DNA of 64,000 bases from contig MZZL01000395.1 in assembly GCA_002749535.1 (NCBI GenBank), positions 1 to 64,000 on the forward strand. Direction: 5' to 3'. The stretch comes from Apophysomyces variabilis (lineage: Eukaryota; Mucoromycota; Mucoromycetes; Mucorales; Mucoraceae). The notes under the pieces are model-generated. The model had not been told where the DNA came from, ran no database searches, and saw nothing but the letters and a program-made list of their open reading frames with translations. Below, one piece after another: positions 34,925-45,981 of this stretch. Each line of letters begins with the position of its first letter. Within the stretch, counting starts at the first letter, position 1. The translations under genes and the position numbers were made by a program.

Positions 34925-36838
34925 TTGGAGCAAGACGTGGGCCATTACCAGACACCACTGGATGGCATACCACCAGGGGGACGTTTACAAGTATTTGCAA
35001 AGCAGTGGAGATCCCTGACTACACACAGATGGGCCAGATCAGTCATATCAGAGGGCTACAGAATACAATGGGACAAATCACCAGCACCATGGCAACCGAG
35101 AACGCTGCAATTATCACCAGAAGATCAAACAGCAGTGGATACAGCAGTACAGAACTTCCTACGGACTGGGGTGATAGAAAGATCACCTACCCAGGATGGA
35201 CGGTTCCTTTCCAATATGTTCACAGTGCAAGAAGCGACGAAACGACGACCCATTCTAGACTGCAAACGTATAAACCAATATATTCAGTGTCATCACTTCA
35301 AGATGGAAGGAGTGCCAGCCCTCCGGGAACTGATCGAACCAGGAGATTATATGGCCAAGATAGATTTGAAGGATGCGTATTTAGTGGTGCCAATACACCC
35401 AGAGTCCCGCAGGTTCATTTCATTTTCACATCGGGGTACCATATATCAGTACCGAACTTTGCCCTTCGGGCTCAGTGTGGCCCCCAGGGTATTCTCGAAA
35501 TTGATGCGATTTGCACTAGAACCACTCAGACAAAAGGGAGTTCGTTTAGTTTATTACTTGGACGACATTTGTGTCGTAGCAAAATCGAAGAATTTGCTGG
35601 AAGACCACATATCGCAGGTAATACGACAGTTGAAGTCCCTAGGATTCATAATCAATTGGAAGAAGAGTGTCTTGGCGCCTTCGCGTCAGCAAGAATTTCT
35701 GGGCTTCAACTTCAACTCATCCACGATGATAATCAAGGTACCAAAGGAGAAACTGGCCAAAATTCAAACCCGGATCCGGCAAGCAGGATTAGCAATACGA
35801 TCATGTCGATGGATGGCATCTTTGATAGGCAAGATCACAGCAATTATTCCGGCGCTAGGAGAAGCACTTCTACATGTGAGGTACCTTCAGCGAGATTTAG
35901 CGAGGAGCCTCAAGAACAAACACAAATGGGAAGCCCCATTTCAGATATCACCGGAGGGACAACAGGAACTGAAATGGTGGTGGACAGAAGCAGCGAGGAA
36001 GAATGGTCTACCAATTCGACCAACACAACAACAGAAACCGCAATGCACAATTTATGTGGACGCTTCGGACATTGGCTGGGGAATCAAGTCCCCAATAATG
36101 GAAACATCGGGGTCATGGACAGATCACGAAAAAGAACAGTCGATCAATACCAGGGAATTGAAGACGATTTTATTTGCGCTTCAGCTCCACGGGGAAAGAT
36201 TCAGAAACTCGATGATACAGATGTTTTCGGACAACACAACAGCGATCAAATATGCGATCAAATCTGGGGGCACAGCATCCATACAATTACAGGAATTGGC
36301 ACTAGCAATTTCAGAAGTCTGCCTGAAATATCAATTAACACTCAAGGTCAACCATATAGCAGGCAAGGAGAATGTAGACGCGGATCGACTCAGTCGACAG
36401 AAACCAGCAATCCACGAATGGTCCTTACCCATGAGGTGGTTCAAGAAGATAACCCAGCGATGGGGACGTTTGACAATCGATGCGTTCGCTTCCCGGACGA
36501 ATACGAAAATCTCACAGTTTTGGAGTTACAAACCGGACCCAATGGCGATGGGAACGGAGGCTTTTTCCCAGACATGGCCGGCGACCAGGCTTTATTTGCA
36601 TCCACCTTGGAGATTAATCCCACGAGTGATCCACAAGTTACAGGAGGACGGTGTGAAGTCGGCGGTGTTAGTGACCCCCAAGTGGCCAACACAATTCTGG
36701 TGGCCCATGATATTAGCGAGAACAACGGCCAAACCAATGGTGATGCCAATAAACAAACGCCTCACTCTGATCGCTTGGAAGTTATCCGGAAAGCCAGGGA
36801 AGCGGCAGGATTGGACAGCTCATCAAACGAATTTTTGA
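34925..36838 (+). CDS. DIRS reverse transcriptase with RNase H
   Basis: A frame of 637 codons counted from a TTG at 34925. The frame is open further upstream (KLPVSAQLLEQ), so it may be made by frameshifting from Gag. Reverse-transcriptase motifs include AKIDLKDAY (Asp147), LPFGLSVAPRVF and the catalytic YYLDDICVV (Asp213, Asp214). RNase H follows with IYVDASDIGWG (Asp379), NTRELKTIL (Glu411) and MFSDNTTAIKY (Asp436), and HIAGKENVDADRLSR after it. The tail (MRWFKKITQRWGRLTIDAFASR and following) is the extra domain found after RNase H in DIRS elements. The last 260 bases overlap the recombinase frame. Confidence 0.92.
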   Translation: MEQDVGHYQTPLDGIPPGGRLQVFAKQWRSLTTHRWARSVISEGYRIQWDKSPAPWQPRTLQLSPEDQTAVDTAVQNFLRTGVIERSPTQDGRFLSNMFTVQEATKRRPILDCKRINQYIQCHHFKMEGVPALRELIEPGDYMAKIDLKDAYLVVPIHPESRRFISFSHRGTIYQYRTLPFGLSVAPRVFSKLMRFALEPLRQKGVRLVYYLDDICVVAKSKNLLEDHISQVIRQLKSLGFIINWKKSVLAPSRQQEFLGFNFNSSTMIIKVPKEKLAKIQTRIRQAGLAIRSCRWMASLIGKITAIIPALGEALLHVRYLQRDLARSLKNKHKWEAPFQISPEGQQELKWWWTEAARKNGLPIRPTQQQKPQCTIYVDASDIGWGIKSPIMETSGSWTDHEKEQSINTRELKTILFALQLHGERFRNSMIQMFSDNTTAIKYAIKSGGTASIQLQELALAISEVCLKYQLTLKVNHIAGKENVDADRLSRQKPAIHEWSLPMRWFKKITQRWGRLTIDAFASRTNTKISQFWSYKPDPMAMGTEAFSQTWPATRLYLHPPWRLIPRVIHKLQEDGVKSAVLVTPKWPTQFWWPMILARTTAKPMVMPINKRLTLIAWKLSGKPGKRQDWTAHQTNF

Positions 36839-37938
36839 AGAAAGCAGCGAGAACAACTACAAATAGGGCATATGACTACGGTTGGCGCAGATGGGCAGAA
36901 TGGTGCAACAAACAGCTACCACCGCTTGATCCAAGAGACTACGAGATCAACCACATAACAAGATTTCTAGTGGAGAACCAACAACTATCAACCCAATCAT
37001 TAAACGTCATGCGATCGGCAATTGCCTCCGCCTTTAAGGTTTTACATCCGTCAAAACCGAACATTGCAAGTGATGATAGGATTTTGGCTTTCTTCAGAGC
37101 AAAACGCAAGACAAACGTAGATTTGCCACCATCCAGCAAAGACGAAATTTGGAACATCCGGATGGTCCTGGACACGGTCAGAGCATGGGGTAGAACCGAA
37201 AAATTATCACTGTTTGATCTGCAACAAAAGACACTTATTTTGCTATGTTTGGCAACAATGTGGAGACCACGTTCAGATTTGGGCCGATTACAATACCGGG
37301 ACGTTATATGGACAAAATGCGGAGAGGAGATTCAAGGCGTTACTTTGATTTCGAGAGAACCAAAGGAGGCACAATGGAAGAAGTCGAAATTGGGGCGAAT
37401 AGAGGACACTGAAATGTGCCCGGTACAGACGCTTTCTTTATTCATACAAAGAACAAGAGAGTTCCGCGAGGGTCAATCACTAGATCATACATTGTTCTTG
37501 GCTTATTTGGGCACGGGAAAACCAGCAAAATCGATTAGGCCAGCCACAATCGCTTCGTGGATCAAAACTATTTTGAAGCAAAGTGGGATAGATACATCAA
37601 TCTTTACGGCACATTCGACAAGGGCCGCTTCGGCAACGGCTGCGGTAGAAAATGGAATCGCTAAGGATTCAGTAAAACAGCACGCAAACTGGTCAAGTCA
37701 AAGTCAAACTTTTGAGAAATACTACTACAGGCCTAGAAACAAACACGAAGAAGGATCACACATCATAGGAACACTTTTTTCGCCGAATACGGAGAAGGAT
37801 ACCACATCAGACGGAGTGGAAGCGGAGGCGACAACAACAATTGTGGTAGGTACGCCTCACAATGGGACAGTTGTCGCCGAAGCGACAACGATGGAGGATG
37901 TGGGTACCCGCCCATGGTTTCGTTGGTTATTTTCATAG
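36574..37938 (+). CDS. DIRS tyrosine recombinase
   Basis: 454 codons from the ATG at 36574; the same frame is open far upstream, to 34093. The recombinase core starts near 36830 with an SAM-like N-terminal domain (TTNRAYDYGWRRWAEWCN). Catalytic residues are Arg in LATMWRPRSDLGRL, His and Arg in TAHSTRAASATAA, and Tyr in TFEKYYYRP. The enzyme integrates the circular cDNA without target duplication. The last 45 codons are encoded by the internal complementary region, so the protein tail is constrained by the DNA repeat. The true start or frameshift site from the reverse-transcriptase frame is not known. Confidence 0.9.
   Translation: MAGDQALFASTLEINPTSDPQVTGGRCEVGGVSDPQVANTILVAHDISENNGQTNGDANKQTPHSDRLEVIRKAREAAGLDSSSNEFLKKAARTTTNRAYDYGWRRWAEWCNKQLPPLDPRDYEINHITRFLVENQQLSTQSLNVMRSAIASAFKVLHPSKPNIASDDRILAFFRAKRKTNVDLPPSSKDEIWNIRMVLDTVRAWGRTEKLSLFDLQQKTLILLCLATMWRPRSDLGRLQYRDVIWTKCGEEIQGVTLISREPKEAQWKKSKLGRIEDTEMCPVQTLSLFIQRTREFREGQSLDHTLFLAYLGTGKPAKSIRPATIASWIKTILKQSGIDTSIFTAHSTRAASATAAVENGIAKDSVKQHANWSSQSQTFEKYYYRPRNKHEEGSHIIGTLFSPNTEKDTTSDGVEAEATTTIVVGTPHNGTVVAEATTMEDVGTRPWFRWLFS
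37799..37903 (+). repeat. DIRS internal complementary region
   Basis: 37799-37863 is complementary to the left outer end (33927-33991) and 37861-37903 to the right outer end (38063-38105). The two parts share AAT at 37861-37863. It acts as the template bridge for completing the element ends in the DIRS replication model. Confidence 0.95.
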
Positions 37939-37993
37939 ACAAACTTTGTTTCCCAACCCTTATTACGTCGAAAAAAGGAGAGCGGTACGCTAG

Positions 37994-38069
37994 GGAAAGA
38001 TCTAGAGATAGAAGGAAAATTTTTCTTACGAATAAATAAAGCGCGGCTTCGGAGAGCCAATACCACATC
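37994..38069 (-). repeat. DIRS right inverted terminal repeat
   Basis: Exact reverse complement of 33982-34057. It is followed by the outer extension 38070-38105, which contains a small hairpin (GTTGTCGCTTCGGCGACAAC). Confidence 0.95.
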
Positions 38070-38105
38070 CTCCATCGTTGTCGCTTCGGCGACAACTGTC
38101 CCATT

Positions 38106-39284
38106 TCAGCTTGTCACTTTGAGACAACTGAACAGATTATGAATTAAGCTATTTAAACTCAGGTAAACAGAGGTACTGATTACTATCATGCAACTGGGTT
38201 TTAGGTGCATACAATCAATGGATCTGATCTTGTATTGTTCCTTGGAAACTATTGTTGTATCAAAGACATCTGATTCGTTCTATTATTTGATCTTGCATTA
38301 TCAAAAATAAGCTTCATGAAAAGTTTTATGATCTCAGTTGAAAGGTATTTACAGTTACTATAAACAATTGTTAAGAGAAACAAAATTCGTCGATAGCTTT
38401 TCTTAGTCTTGTTAATCACTAGTCTTTTATCTTATTGCCTGCCTTCGTATTCAACACAAAAGATCAGTCTCATGGTTATTGTTCACTTGAGGAATAGTTA
38501 ATCATACTACTTTCGCCACCTTAACATAGTAATGATTAAATATGTTTTAGCTGTATTTTAGCAAAGAAAAAGTATTTGTTGTAAAATTTACGCTACGTTT
38601 TGTAAAGAACTGGATAAATATTATGTTCTTTTAGTACTGCTCTAGCAAAATCACTCAGAATAAAATGTTTTTCAGAAGGAAGTAAGCAATCACTAAATTG
38701 TAACAAGAATATGTAATAGATTCCACACAAAATCGAGATTGTATAATGAAATAAGAGTATTTACCGTTGATATATGTTTGCCAGTTGTTAGTGTCCGGAC
38801 CGGAAAGTTCGTTACGATTTACTGACCGGAATTATTGCTATGGTCCATAAGGCTCCGGGCGGTCATATAAAAGGATCGGGTTACCTATGGTCCCTAAGAA
38901 ACTCGTTTTAAGAGGCATACTCACTAACAGTTCTTGGCAAATTCTTTAAAACTTTTATCTCCAAATCTTCAAACAATTTTGGATGAAATCTTAAAAAACT
39001 TTTGAATAAACCAGTAGTATCTTTTTTTAATAACTTGAGCGTTTTCTAAGGAATCGCGCAACAAAGTCGCACTAATTTTTTTGAACACCGGATAAACTTG
39101 AGCGACATAAGGGCATGCCTCTGAGAGGTTCCTCGGTTTCGCAGCCAACCATTGCTTTCAAATGAAGGGCGACAAAAAAATTCGGAGTTCAAATCACGTT
39201 ATTCTGCAGTCACAACAGGACCCATTGCTCCGCAGTAGTCTGACTGCATTATTTTACTCTTGTACTCCCATAAATCACTGGTCA
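38106..39284. other. Upstream region of the Crinkler gene
   Basis: AT-rich, with no gene recognised. A TATA-box-like TATAAAAG lies at about 38866-38873, about 410 bases before the start codon. It is embedded in a short GC-richer patch with repeated GGTC/GACC and CCGG words (38800-38900). It may be the Crinkler promoter with a long leader or 5' intron. Confidence 0.35.
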
Positions 39285-42247
39285 ATGTCCTATTCCTTCG
39301 GTATGGACACTGAATTGAAGCTATTTTGCCTCCTCGAGGGCGAGCCTATGTCAAGTGCATTCTCTGTAAAAATTTCTTCTGCAGATACTGTCGGTGATCT
39401 CAAAAAAGTGATCAAGGCCGAAAAGCCTAACGATTTCAAAGACATTGATGCGAACAAACTCACACTCTGGCGTGTCTCGATTCCGTACATTCCTGCCAAC
39501 AAGGCCAATACTGTTGCACTTGACTCGCTAGATATAAAGGAGCAGCTCGATCCCATAAGTGAGATCGCGGATGTATTTCAAGAGAGTCCAGCAAAGAGAA
39601 CAATCCACATCATGGTTCAGCGGCCGCCATCAGGTAATACCTTGCATCGTTAATTGAATTAACTTGATTGAACTCATCGGAATTATCCATGTATCTCCTC
39701 TTTGGAGATAGTGCCCCGCTCGGCTTCACCGCTCGGCCCAATTATGTCTGGTGAGTGCAAAGCTGGTTACGTTTATTGCTACCACTACTACTACGTGGTG
39801 AATCAAAATATTATAAAGTGTACTTACGTGTTCCTTATTAACACTAAACAGGACAAGAACGGGATGAGTTTATTACAAAGGTTGAGAAGGACTTATTTGC
39901 AGCTGATTCGCGACGTTATAAACGACTCGTTGAGGCCGTGACAAAGGGTGTGCAGGTCCCGACAATAGGAAGTTCGCTGAAAGGCCTACCTTTCGTTAAA
40001 GCACCTGGTTTATGGAACAGAGACCGACCAAGTTTGTTGTTCCTAAACCTACCAGGGTCATCGAAGGCAGATAATCCTCCTAGTACCGCCGATCAAGTTA
40101 TTAATCGGATTGAGGAACGTGCCACCCCCCTGTTGCCATTATTTGGTGTTTCTGGTTGCGGAAAAACTAGAACGACGATTGAAATGCTTTGTAAGCGTTG
40201 GGGCTTCTATTTCAATAGCAGCGTAGTTGATTGGGGTTCGAAGGATCTCTACGACTTTCTTGAAACTATCAAAAGCTGGAAGCGATACAAGCAATGCAAC
40301 CAAAAATCCAACGTTCACGTTCATTTCTTGGTACTGGCTCTTGTTCTCGCTCGTGTCTTGATCTTAGATCACTGTCTCAATATCTCGCAAATCAATAACT
40401 GCAAATTTACTTGCAAGGACTGGATGCTTTTCCAAGTCTGTTTTCCTTCAGATGGAGGTGGCGATATTTTCTATGATCTCTTCCGCATATTTAAAGAGAA
40501 ACTTCACAGCACCCAAATTGAATATGGAAGGCTGGCAGCAATTGTTATCGGACGCTTGTCGAAGGTGCAATCATGTCTTCAGGATATCGCTCAATATGGC
40601 GACCAGAATGATAGACCACTCAAGTTTCTGTTTGTGGTTGATGAAGCACAAACACTGGGAAAGATGGAGTTTGGCAGCTTTCTCTCAGAAACTGTACCAG
40701 AAGCTAGTATCCCCGGAGAAGACCACAAACGACCCATTCTTTCTCCCTTCATGCACGGGATGTACAAGGTTGCTGAGTCGATTGCATCCTGCGTTATACC
40801 TTGTGGAACTGGTCTTAGCATCTTCGAGTTAAACTGGCTAGACGGTTCTGCTCCAATTCCTAAGGGCTATAAAGAAGAAGGTGCAGCATTCACTAATTTT
40901 GTGGGCTGGGAATCAAAGGATCAGGTATTGGTCTACCATAATATTTTGCGTCAGTCGTTGCCAGACCAGGAAACCAAAATATTGTTCGATTCACTAGTCC
41001 CTGAAAATTCAATACCGGTGCTCTTTAACCAACTTCGGGGGAGGTTTCGACCGATTGTTTCCGCTATTGAGCGTATGATAGCATCCAAACCTGACAAGGA
41101 CGGAAATGGTTGGAAATTGGCGATCAAAGAAACTGAGAATACCTTGACATCAACTGAAAATAAATATTATGGAGGAGGAAACGTTGTGTACGACATATTG
41201 CGAATGATCGCCAAAGTTGACGCATTTCCATCACTACATGTAAAGTATCAAAATATAGTAATTACTCTCCAGCTCTTTGTGTTGGAACACTATCTGAATG
41301 GGAACCCTTTGCTTATAAATAGAGAGGAAGCACCGCTGGTGGAAGCTTCGGTTGGGAGAATAATGAATTTTGGTAACGAAACGATGACAGTCATAGACGA
41401 ACCATTTGTATTGCGTGCTGCCACAAACTATTTTCGCCAGTACGATCCAGAGTTTCACAGCACGATCTGTAGCTTGCTCAGCCTCGGTTCAAACGAATCG
41501 GTGCATGGGGTCACATGGGAGAAGGCAGTGCTACCCAGTTTGATTCACGTTTTTCATGACAAGGTTCTGTCGAAAACAGCACTGATTAGGAAAAAGGAGC
41601 ATTACGATGGTCTCCTAGATCACTCAGCCAAGATTGCTGGTAAAGAGGAGTCATCGACGCTTGGGATCGACAGTGCAACCATGTCACTGGAAGACTTTCT
41701 GACCGCACATGTCAAGGATCGCTCACTCAAAGATGGCCGGCCTGTGCCTCCATTTTACCATCCTGCCGAAAAGCCCTCAGGACCAGATATTGTGTTCGTT
41801 CTCCAATTTGAAGGCCAAGGTTTTTGCCCCGTGTTCGTTCAGTTAAAGATGCGGAGTAAGCTGAGTACAGCGCAAATTCGATCTGCCTTCGATACAGTCA
41901 AGAGTGATGCAATCCAAAACCATCTTAACGAGAGTTCTTTCCAGGAGTTCTGTACAGTTAATCCTAAAAAGTACATAGCAGCTGTCATCGCTTTCCCGGT
42001 AGATTTGAAGGATTACTCAGAATCCGAATGGAAACCTCTCAGACCTAGCAAACGATTTCTCGCAGCGCAAGCTGTGGATGATCTCCAACAGATATCGATC
42101 CGAATTGACAGCAGCAACATATATGACCTCTTCCCAAAAAATCACATGGATGCTCTGGATAGACTAAAGGGCATTAAGAGGAAGATAGGAGAAGACGTTG
42201 GGGAGCACAGTGCAAACAAACTAGCAAAAATGAGTCATGGCACGTAA
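39285..42247 (+). CDS. Crinkler (CRN) family protein with NTPase and nuclease-like domains
   Basis: Exons 39285-39633 and 39852-42247 give 914 residues; the 218-nt GT-AG intron joins RPPSG to QERDEF in phase. Residues 1-117 are a Crinkler header of the ubiquitin-like type (KLFCLLEGEP, TVGDLKKVIKAEKPNDF, DANKLTLWRVSIP). A P-loop NTPase follows, with Walker A GVSGCGKT at 215-222 and Walker B LKFLFVVDEAQ with Asp380/Glu381. The C-terminus has a PD-(D/E)xK-like core: GPDIVFVLQF (Asp762) and VFVQLKMR (Gln779 to Lys782). It ends with a basic, possibly nuclear-targeting stretch. Crinklers were named from oomycete effectors that act in host nuclei. Related proteins with this domain order occur in Mucoromycota and chytrids, where their target is unknown. 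No signal peptide is visible. Alternative starts are 39162 (frame open) and 39303. Confidence 0.85.
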
Positions 42248-43745
42248 GATAAGCTTCCTATGGTGATATCATAAGGGCTGCTAAGTTGCATCAGTATGCT
42301 CAACTTTTCATGTCGTTAGCAGTACTCCAATTCCCCTCCCCAGCTTTGCAATAAACTTTATAATTTACAGCTCTATGATCATTGAATAGTTTTCTCTCAC
42401 GGTAGAAGCCTATCTAGAATTCAATATAGATTTTTTGATGCCCAACCTTTTTTTAAATCCTTGCAGGAAAATACTAGAACTAACTGCTGGTATACCTTGA
42501 TCTGCTACAGCTCCCTACGATATATGAGAAAATATGTTGCTTGAAGGGTATATATAGGTAATAGAGGATCGTACATCTTTTGAGAAATGTAGCCTTGTTT
42601 CTGCCATTTTTGATGCGACATTCCGTCTTTCGTCGCTACAATTAAGGGTAGATATCATGGCATGTCAACTATAAGATCAATACACTCATGTTACTGACCG
42701 TTAATATGCCGGACGAATGAAGAATACTCACAGCTATATGGAACATTTTGATAATTACAACATAATACAAAAATTGTTTTGTAGAATCGACTTCAAAAGT
42801 AGAGAATTTTGTGTTGTATACGCCATTACGAACCTTGGCTGACAGAGACCATCCAATGTCTGATATGAGAACTTGGTATAGATGCTGACAATAGTGACCG
42901 GTGGTTGCAGCTATGCAAAATATGGGGATGGATACGCCTATCGAAACTTTTGGCATTGGTATAGTGGTTGCATCAAATACGTCGTCATAAATGGATATAG
43001 ACACGTATTTTTCAAAAAGCAAGAATAAAAAGAACAAGGAAAACAAAAGTGGGTTATCAATAACATGCGAATCTTTATTTCGAGAAAGCCGCTAAGACTA
43101 AACCTTTTTTAACAAAGTTTATGATTAAAAATGCGCAAAGATCTGAGGCCAAAGTTACGCAAAGAAATGTATCAAAAGTGCGCGAATATTTTCAGAAAAC
43201 TAGCCGTCTTCGGGAAGGAAATATTGCCATTCTGTAAAATCCATTGTTCTTTCTCTTTATTGTGCAGCTATACTATCTAAGAAATTGGGGGAAACTAAAG
43301 TTGCATAAATCAAAAAACGCTGGTGTATTTTTTATTTTGCGGTATAACCATACTTCCCCAAATAAATTACCACCAATTCGAAGTTCAAGGCTAGGAAGAA
43401 GAGAAAAGAAGACGGCTAAGATTTAATGCAAAAAAAGGTTGTAACTAGTCTGAAGCTTCACTCAAAGCTCATTTGTAAAAGTTAGTAGAAAGGACACATA
43501 CTTTGGTACAAAAATTTTTGCAGTTTGTTCTACTCTGTCAGACTTTCGGACAGACCATCCTTTACAGTAAATTTCAAGCAAGGCAATCTTCCAAGATCAC
43601 CCACATGCGGAGTTGGAAACCACACACACAAAACACTCCACGATTTGAGCACGCCTTCCAGTGCCTTGTAACCCATCTTTGCTCTCGTCCGGTTGGGCAT
43701 AGTCTATTGTGGGCAATCGAAAAAGTTTTATATTGATAATACAAC
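42248..43745. other. Region without an assignable gene
   Basis: Holds dispersed repeat R2 copy B (43044-43183). A minus-strand frame at 42669-43046 is hydrophobic but lacks an ATG at its open start and has no known family. The remainder is AT-rich and includes the PRP4 promoter. Confidence 0.3.
43044..43183 (-). repeat. Dispersed repeat R2, copy B
   Basis: Reverse-complement partner of 26270-26410; see that entry for shared blocks. It lies about 560 bases upstream of the PRP4 start codon. Confidence 0.55.
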
Positions 43746-45854
43746 ATGGCGGATAAAGATCAAACGACACTTTCGAAACTACTTGCAAAACCGCGTGTTC
43801 ATTTCGGATCGCTCGAGGAACAAGTCGCTGCGAAGAAAATAAAGATCAGCGAAACGACCTCTAGCAGTACGAGTGGCGTCGATCTGGATGCGCTTAGTAA
43901 GATCATCGCAATGGATCGAATTCATATAACATGTTATTGAACCGTCATTTCTTCACAGTGGAAAGCAATGATGCCAATCTATCCGAATCATCCCTCCGAG
44001 CAAAAGAAGCGAATAGAAAAGTTTTGGAAGAATTGGAACGACGAAAACGTGAACAGCAGTTAGCCGTGCCAACCGATGATAAACGAGTCCGTCTGCGACT
44101 ACGAGAAATTGGAGAACCACAATGTCTTTTCGGTGAAGGCGTAAGCATAAAACCAAAAAAAAAAATAATTCGTACCTTTGGAAGACATCAGCTGATGGTG
44201 ATGATGATGATCATGAACCTTTTCTTCATTTAGCCGGGCGATAGACGTGATCGTTTAAGATATCTATTATCCAAACGAGAAGGACGACAAGTGGAAAGCG
44301 AGTCAGAAAGCGAAGAATCCGATGAAGAAGTGAGCGTACAAAATCTAGGGAAAAAAGATGGCAGCTTTTAGGATTAACAAAGTGGGGTTTTATACCGTAG
44401 AAAGAAGAAGAGTTCTTTACGCCAGGTTCTTTAAGCTTATTGGAAGCACGAAAATGGATAACAACTTATTCCTTACCTCGGTACGACAACTTTGTTCTTC
44501 ATTTTGAATTAAGCCTATTAAAATTGTTGTTTTTCTAGTGCAAAACAACGAATAGAAAGGCAAAAAGCAGAACAGGAGTTGCCGTTAGCACAACTAAAGG
44601 CAGAGCGCAAGGAGCTACATGCAAAACTCAAGGTAGATAGCAAGAAAATAAAAGAAAAGAATTGGGATGATGGATGGATATGGGTCAAGCAAAGGTTCTG
44701 AGCAAATCATTCTACTAGAACTTTACCAGTTGGTCATCGCAGTTGGCTGACGATGATCGTCCAATTGCACAATGTGCTTTCAGTCCAGATTCAACCATGC
44801 TTGTCACTGGCTCATGGTCTGGTGTCTGCAAATTATGGTCTATTCCTCATTGTGAAGAATTAATGATATTTAAGGGACATACCGATCGAGTGGGAGGTGT
44901 GGCATTTCGACCAGGGGCGACAACTGAATTAGAAAAGAGCGTGGTCAATCTGGCAACCGGTGGTGCTGATTCTCTTGTCCATCTTTGGAGTTTAGATAAG
45001 TAAGTTCATCGAAACGGGTCTATTCAAGGCAAAACAAATATTGACTTTGCTCATACTATGTTGCAGAGATACACCTTTAGCTACTTTGGAAGGTCACGTT
45101 AGACGTGTTGCCCGAGTTGCCTTCCATCCATCTGGACGATATCTAGGCACTGCGGGGTTCGATGGCACTTGGCGATTATGGGATGTAGAAAAAACAGAGG
45201 AGCTTTTACTGCAAGAAGGTCACTCTAAGGAAGTTTATGCTGTGGCGTTTCAATGTGATGGAAGTCTTATAGCAAGCGGGTAAACGGAAAAGCGAGAAAA
45301 ATGGCATAGAAGGGGGACTGAAGTCTTTTTTTTTTTTTTTTTGGGATAGCGGTCTGGATGCTATAGGACGTGTATGGGATACCAGGACAGGTCGATCTGC
45401 TATGACATTGGAAGGGCATGTAAGAGATATTGTTGGATTAGACTGGTCGCCGAATGGGTACCACCTTGCTTCTGCGAGTGCAGACAACACGGTCAAGATC
45501 TGGGACATACGAATGCTTCGTAATATGTACACTATATCTGCCCACCAATCCTTGGTATCAGATGTCAAGTATAGTAAGGGAGATGGAATTGCAGGGTTAT
45601 ATTTGGCGACGGTCGGTTATGACGGCTGTGTGAAGATGTGGTCTGGCGATGATTATCGATTAATCAAGAGTCTGGAAGGTCATGAAGGCAGAGTGATGGG
45701 TGTGGATATATCCAATGGTAAATCAAAAGCATTATATTTTTGTATGATTATGGTACTAACGCACTTTTGGTTATCTTTAGATGGCAGGTTTTTGGCTTCT
45801 TCAGGGTTTGATCGCACATTCAAGTTATGGGCAGACGAAAATTTGGTGATCTGA
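43746..45854 (+). CDS. PRP4: PRP4, U4/U6 snRNP WD40 protein
   Basis: Nine exons (43746-43896, 43959-44140, 44234-44329, 44401-44480, 44539-44632, 44743-44999, 45067-45279, 45350-45717, 45781-45854) keep frame at every junction and give 504 residues. The N-terminal third is the splicing-factor motif region ([20 protein letters not shown], then [26 protein letters not shown]). The rest is a seven-bladed WD40 propeller, with repeats such as [19 protein letters not shown] and [20 protein letters not shown], and [18 protein letters not shown]4 joins PRP3 and cyclophilin H on U4/U6 snRNA and is needed to assemble the U4/U6.U5 tri-snRNP. Intron lengths are 58-110 nt; the seventh holds an 18-T run before the acceptor. 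The gene ends 127 bases before the eL31 start, on the same strand. Confidence 0.95.
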
Positions 45855-45981
45855 AGAAAAAGGGGACAACATCTGAATTTGAAAAATAAAGCTTTTCTTA
45901 AAAGTGCCCGTTCCGATTTCTTTTTTTTTTACACCCTCTTTTTTTTCTATCCACTTTCATCCATCCATCCATCCATCCGTC

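Larger units (their letters stand above)
33927..38105 (+). mobile_element. DIRS-type tyrosine-recombinase retrotransposon, structurally complete
   Basis: A 4179-bp element with the full DIRS layout. There are 76-bp perfect inverted terminal repeats (33982-34057 and 37994-38069), unique extensions at both ends, and an internal complementary region (37799-37903). The internal region is the reverse complement of the two outer ends joined. The outer ends share the trinucleotide ATT at the point where the internal copy fuses them, as expected for a circle junction. Three open frames encode a Gag-like protein, reverse transcriptase with RNase H, and a tyrosine recombinase, all without internal stops. 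DIRS elements replicate via a circular cDNA that the recombinase inserts, and therefore leave no target duplication. Perfect ITRs and intact frames suggest recent activity. Confidence 0.95.

Noticed and set aside
42669..43046. Hydrophobic minus-strand frame of about 125 codons
   Set aside because: Starts at TTG, overlaps repeat R2 at its start, and no family is recognised.
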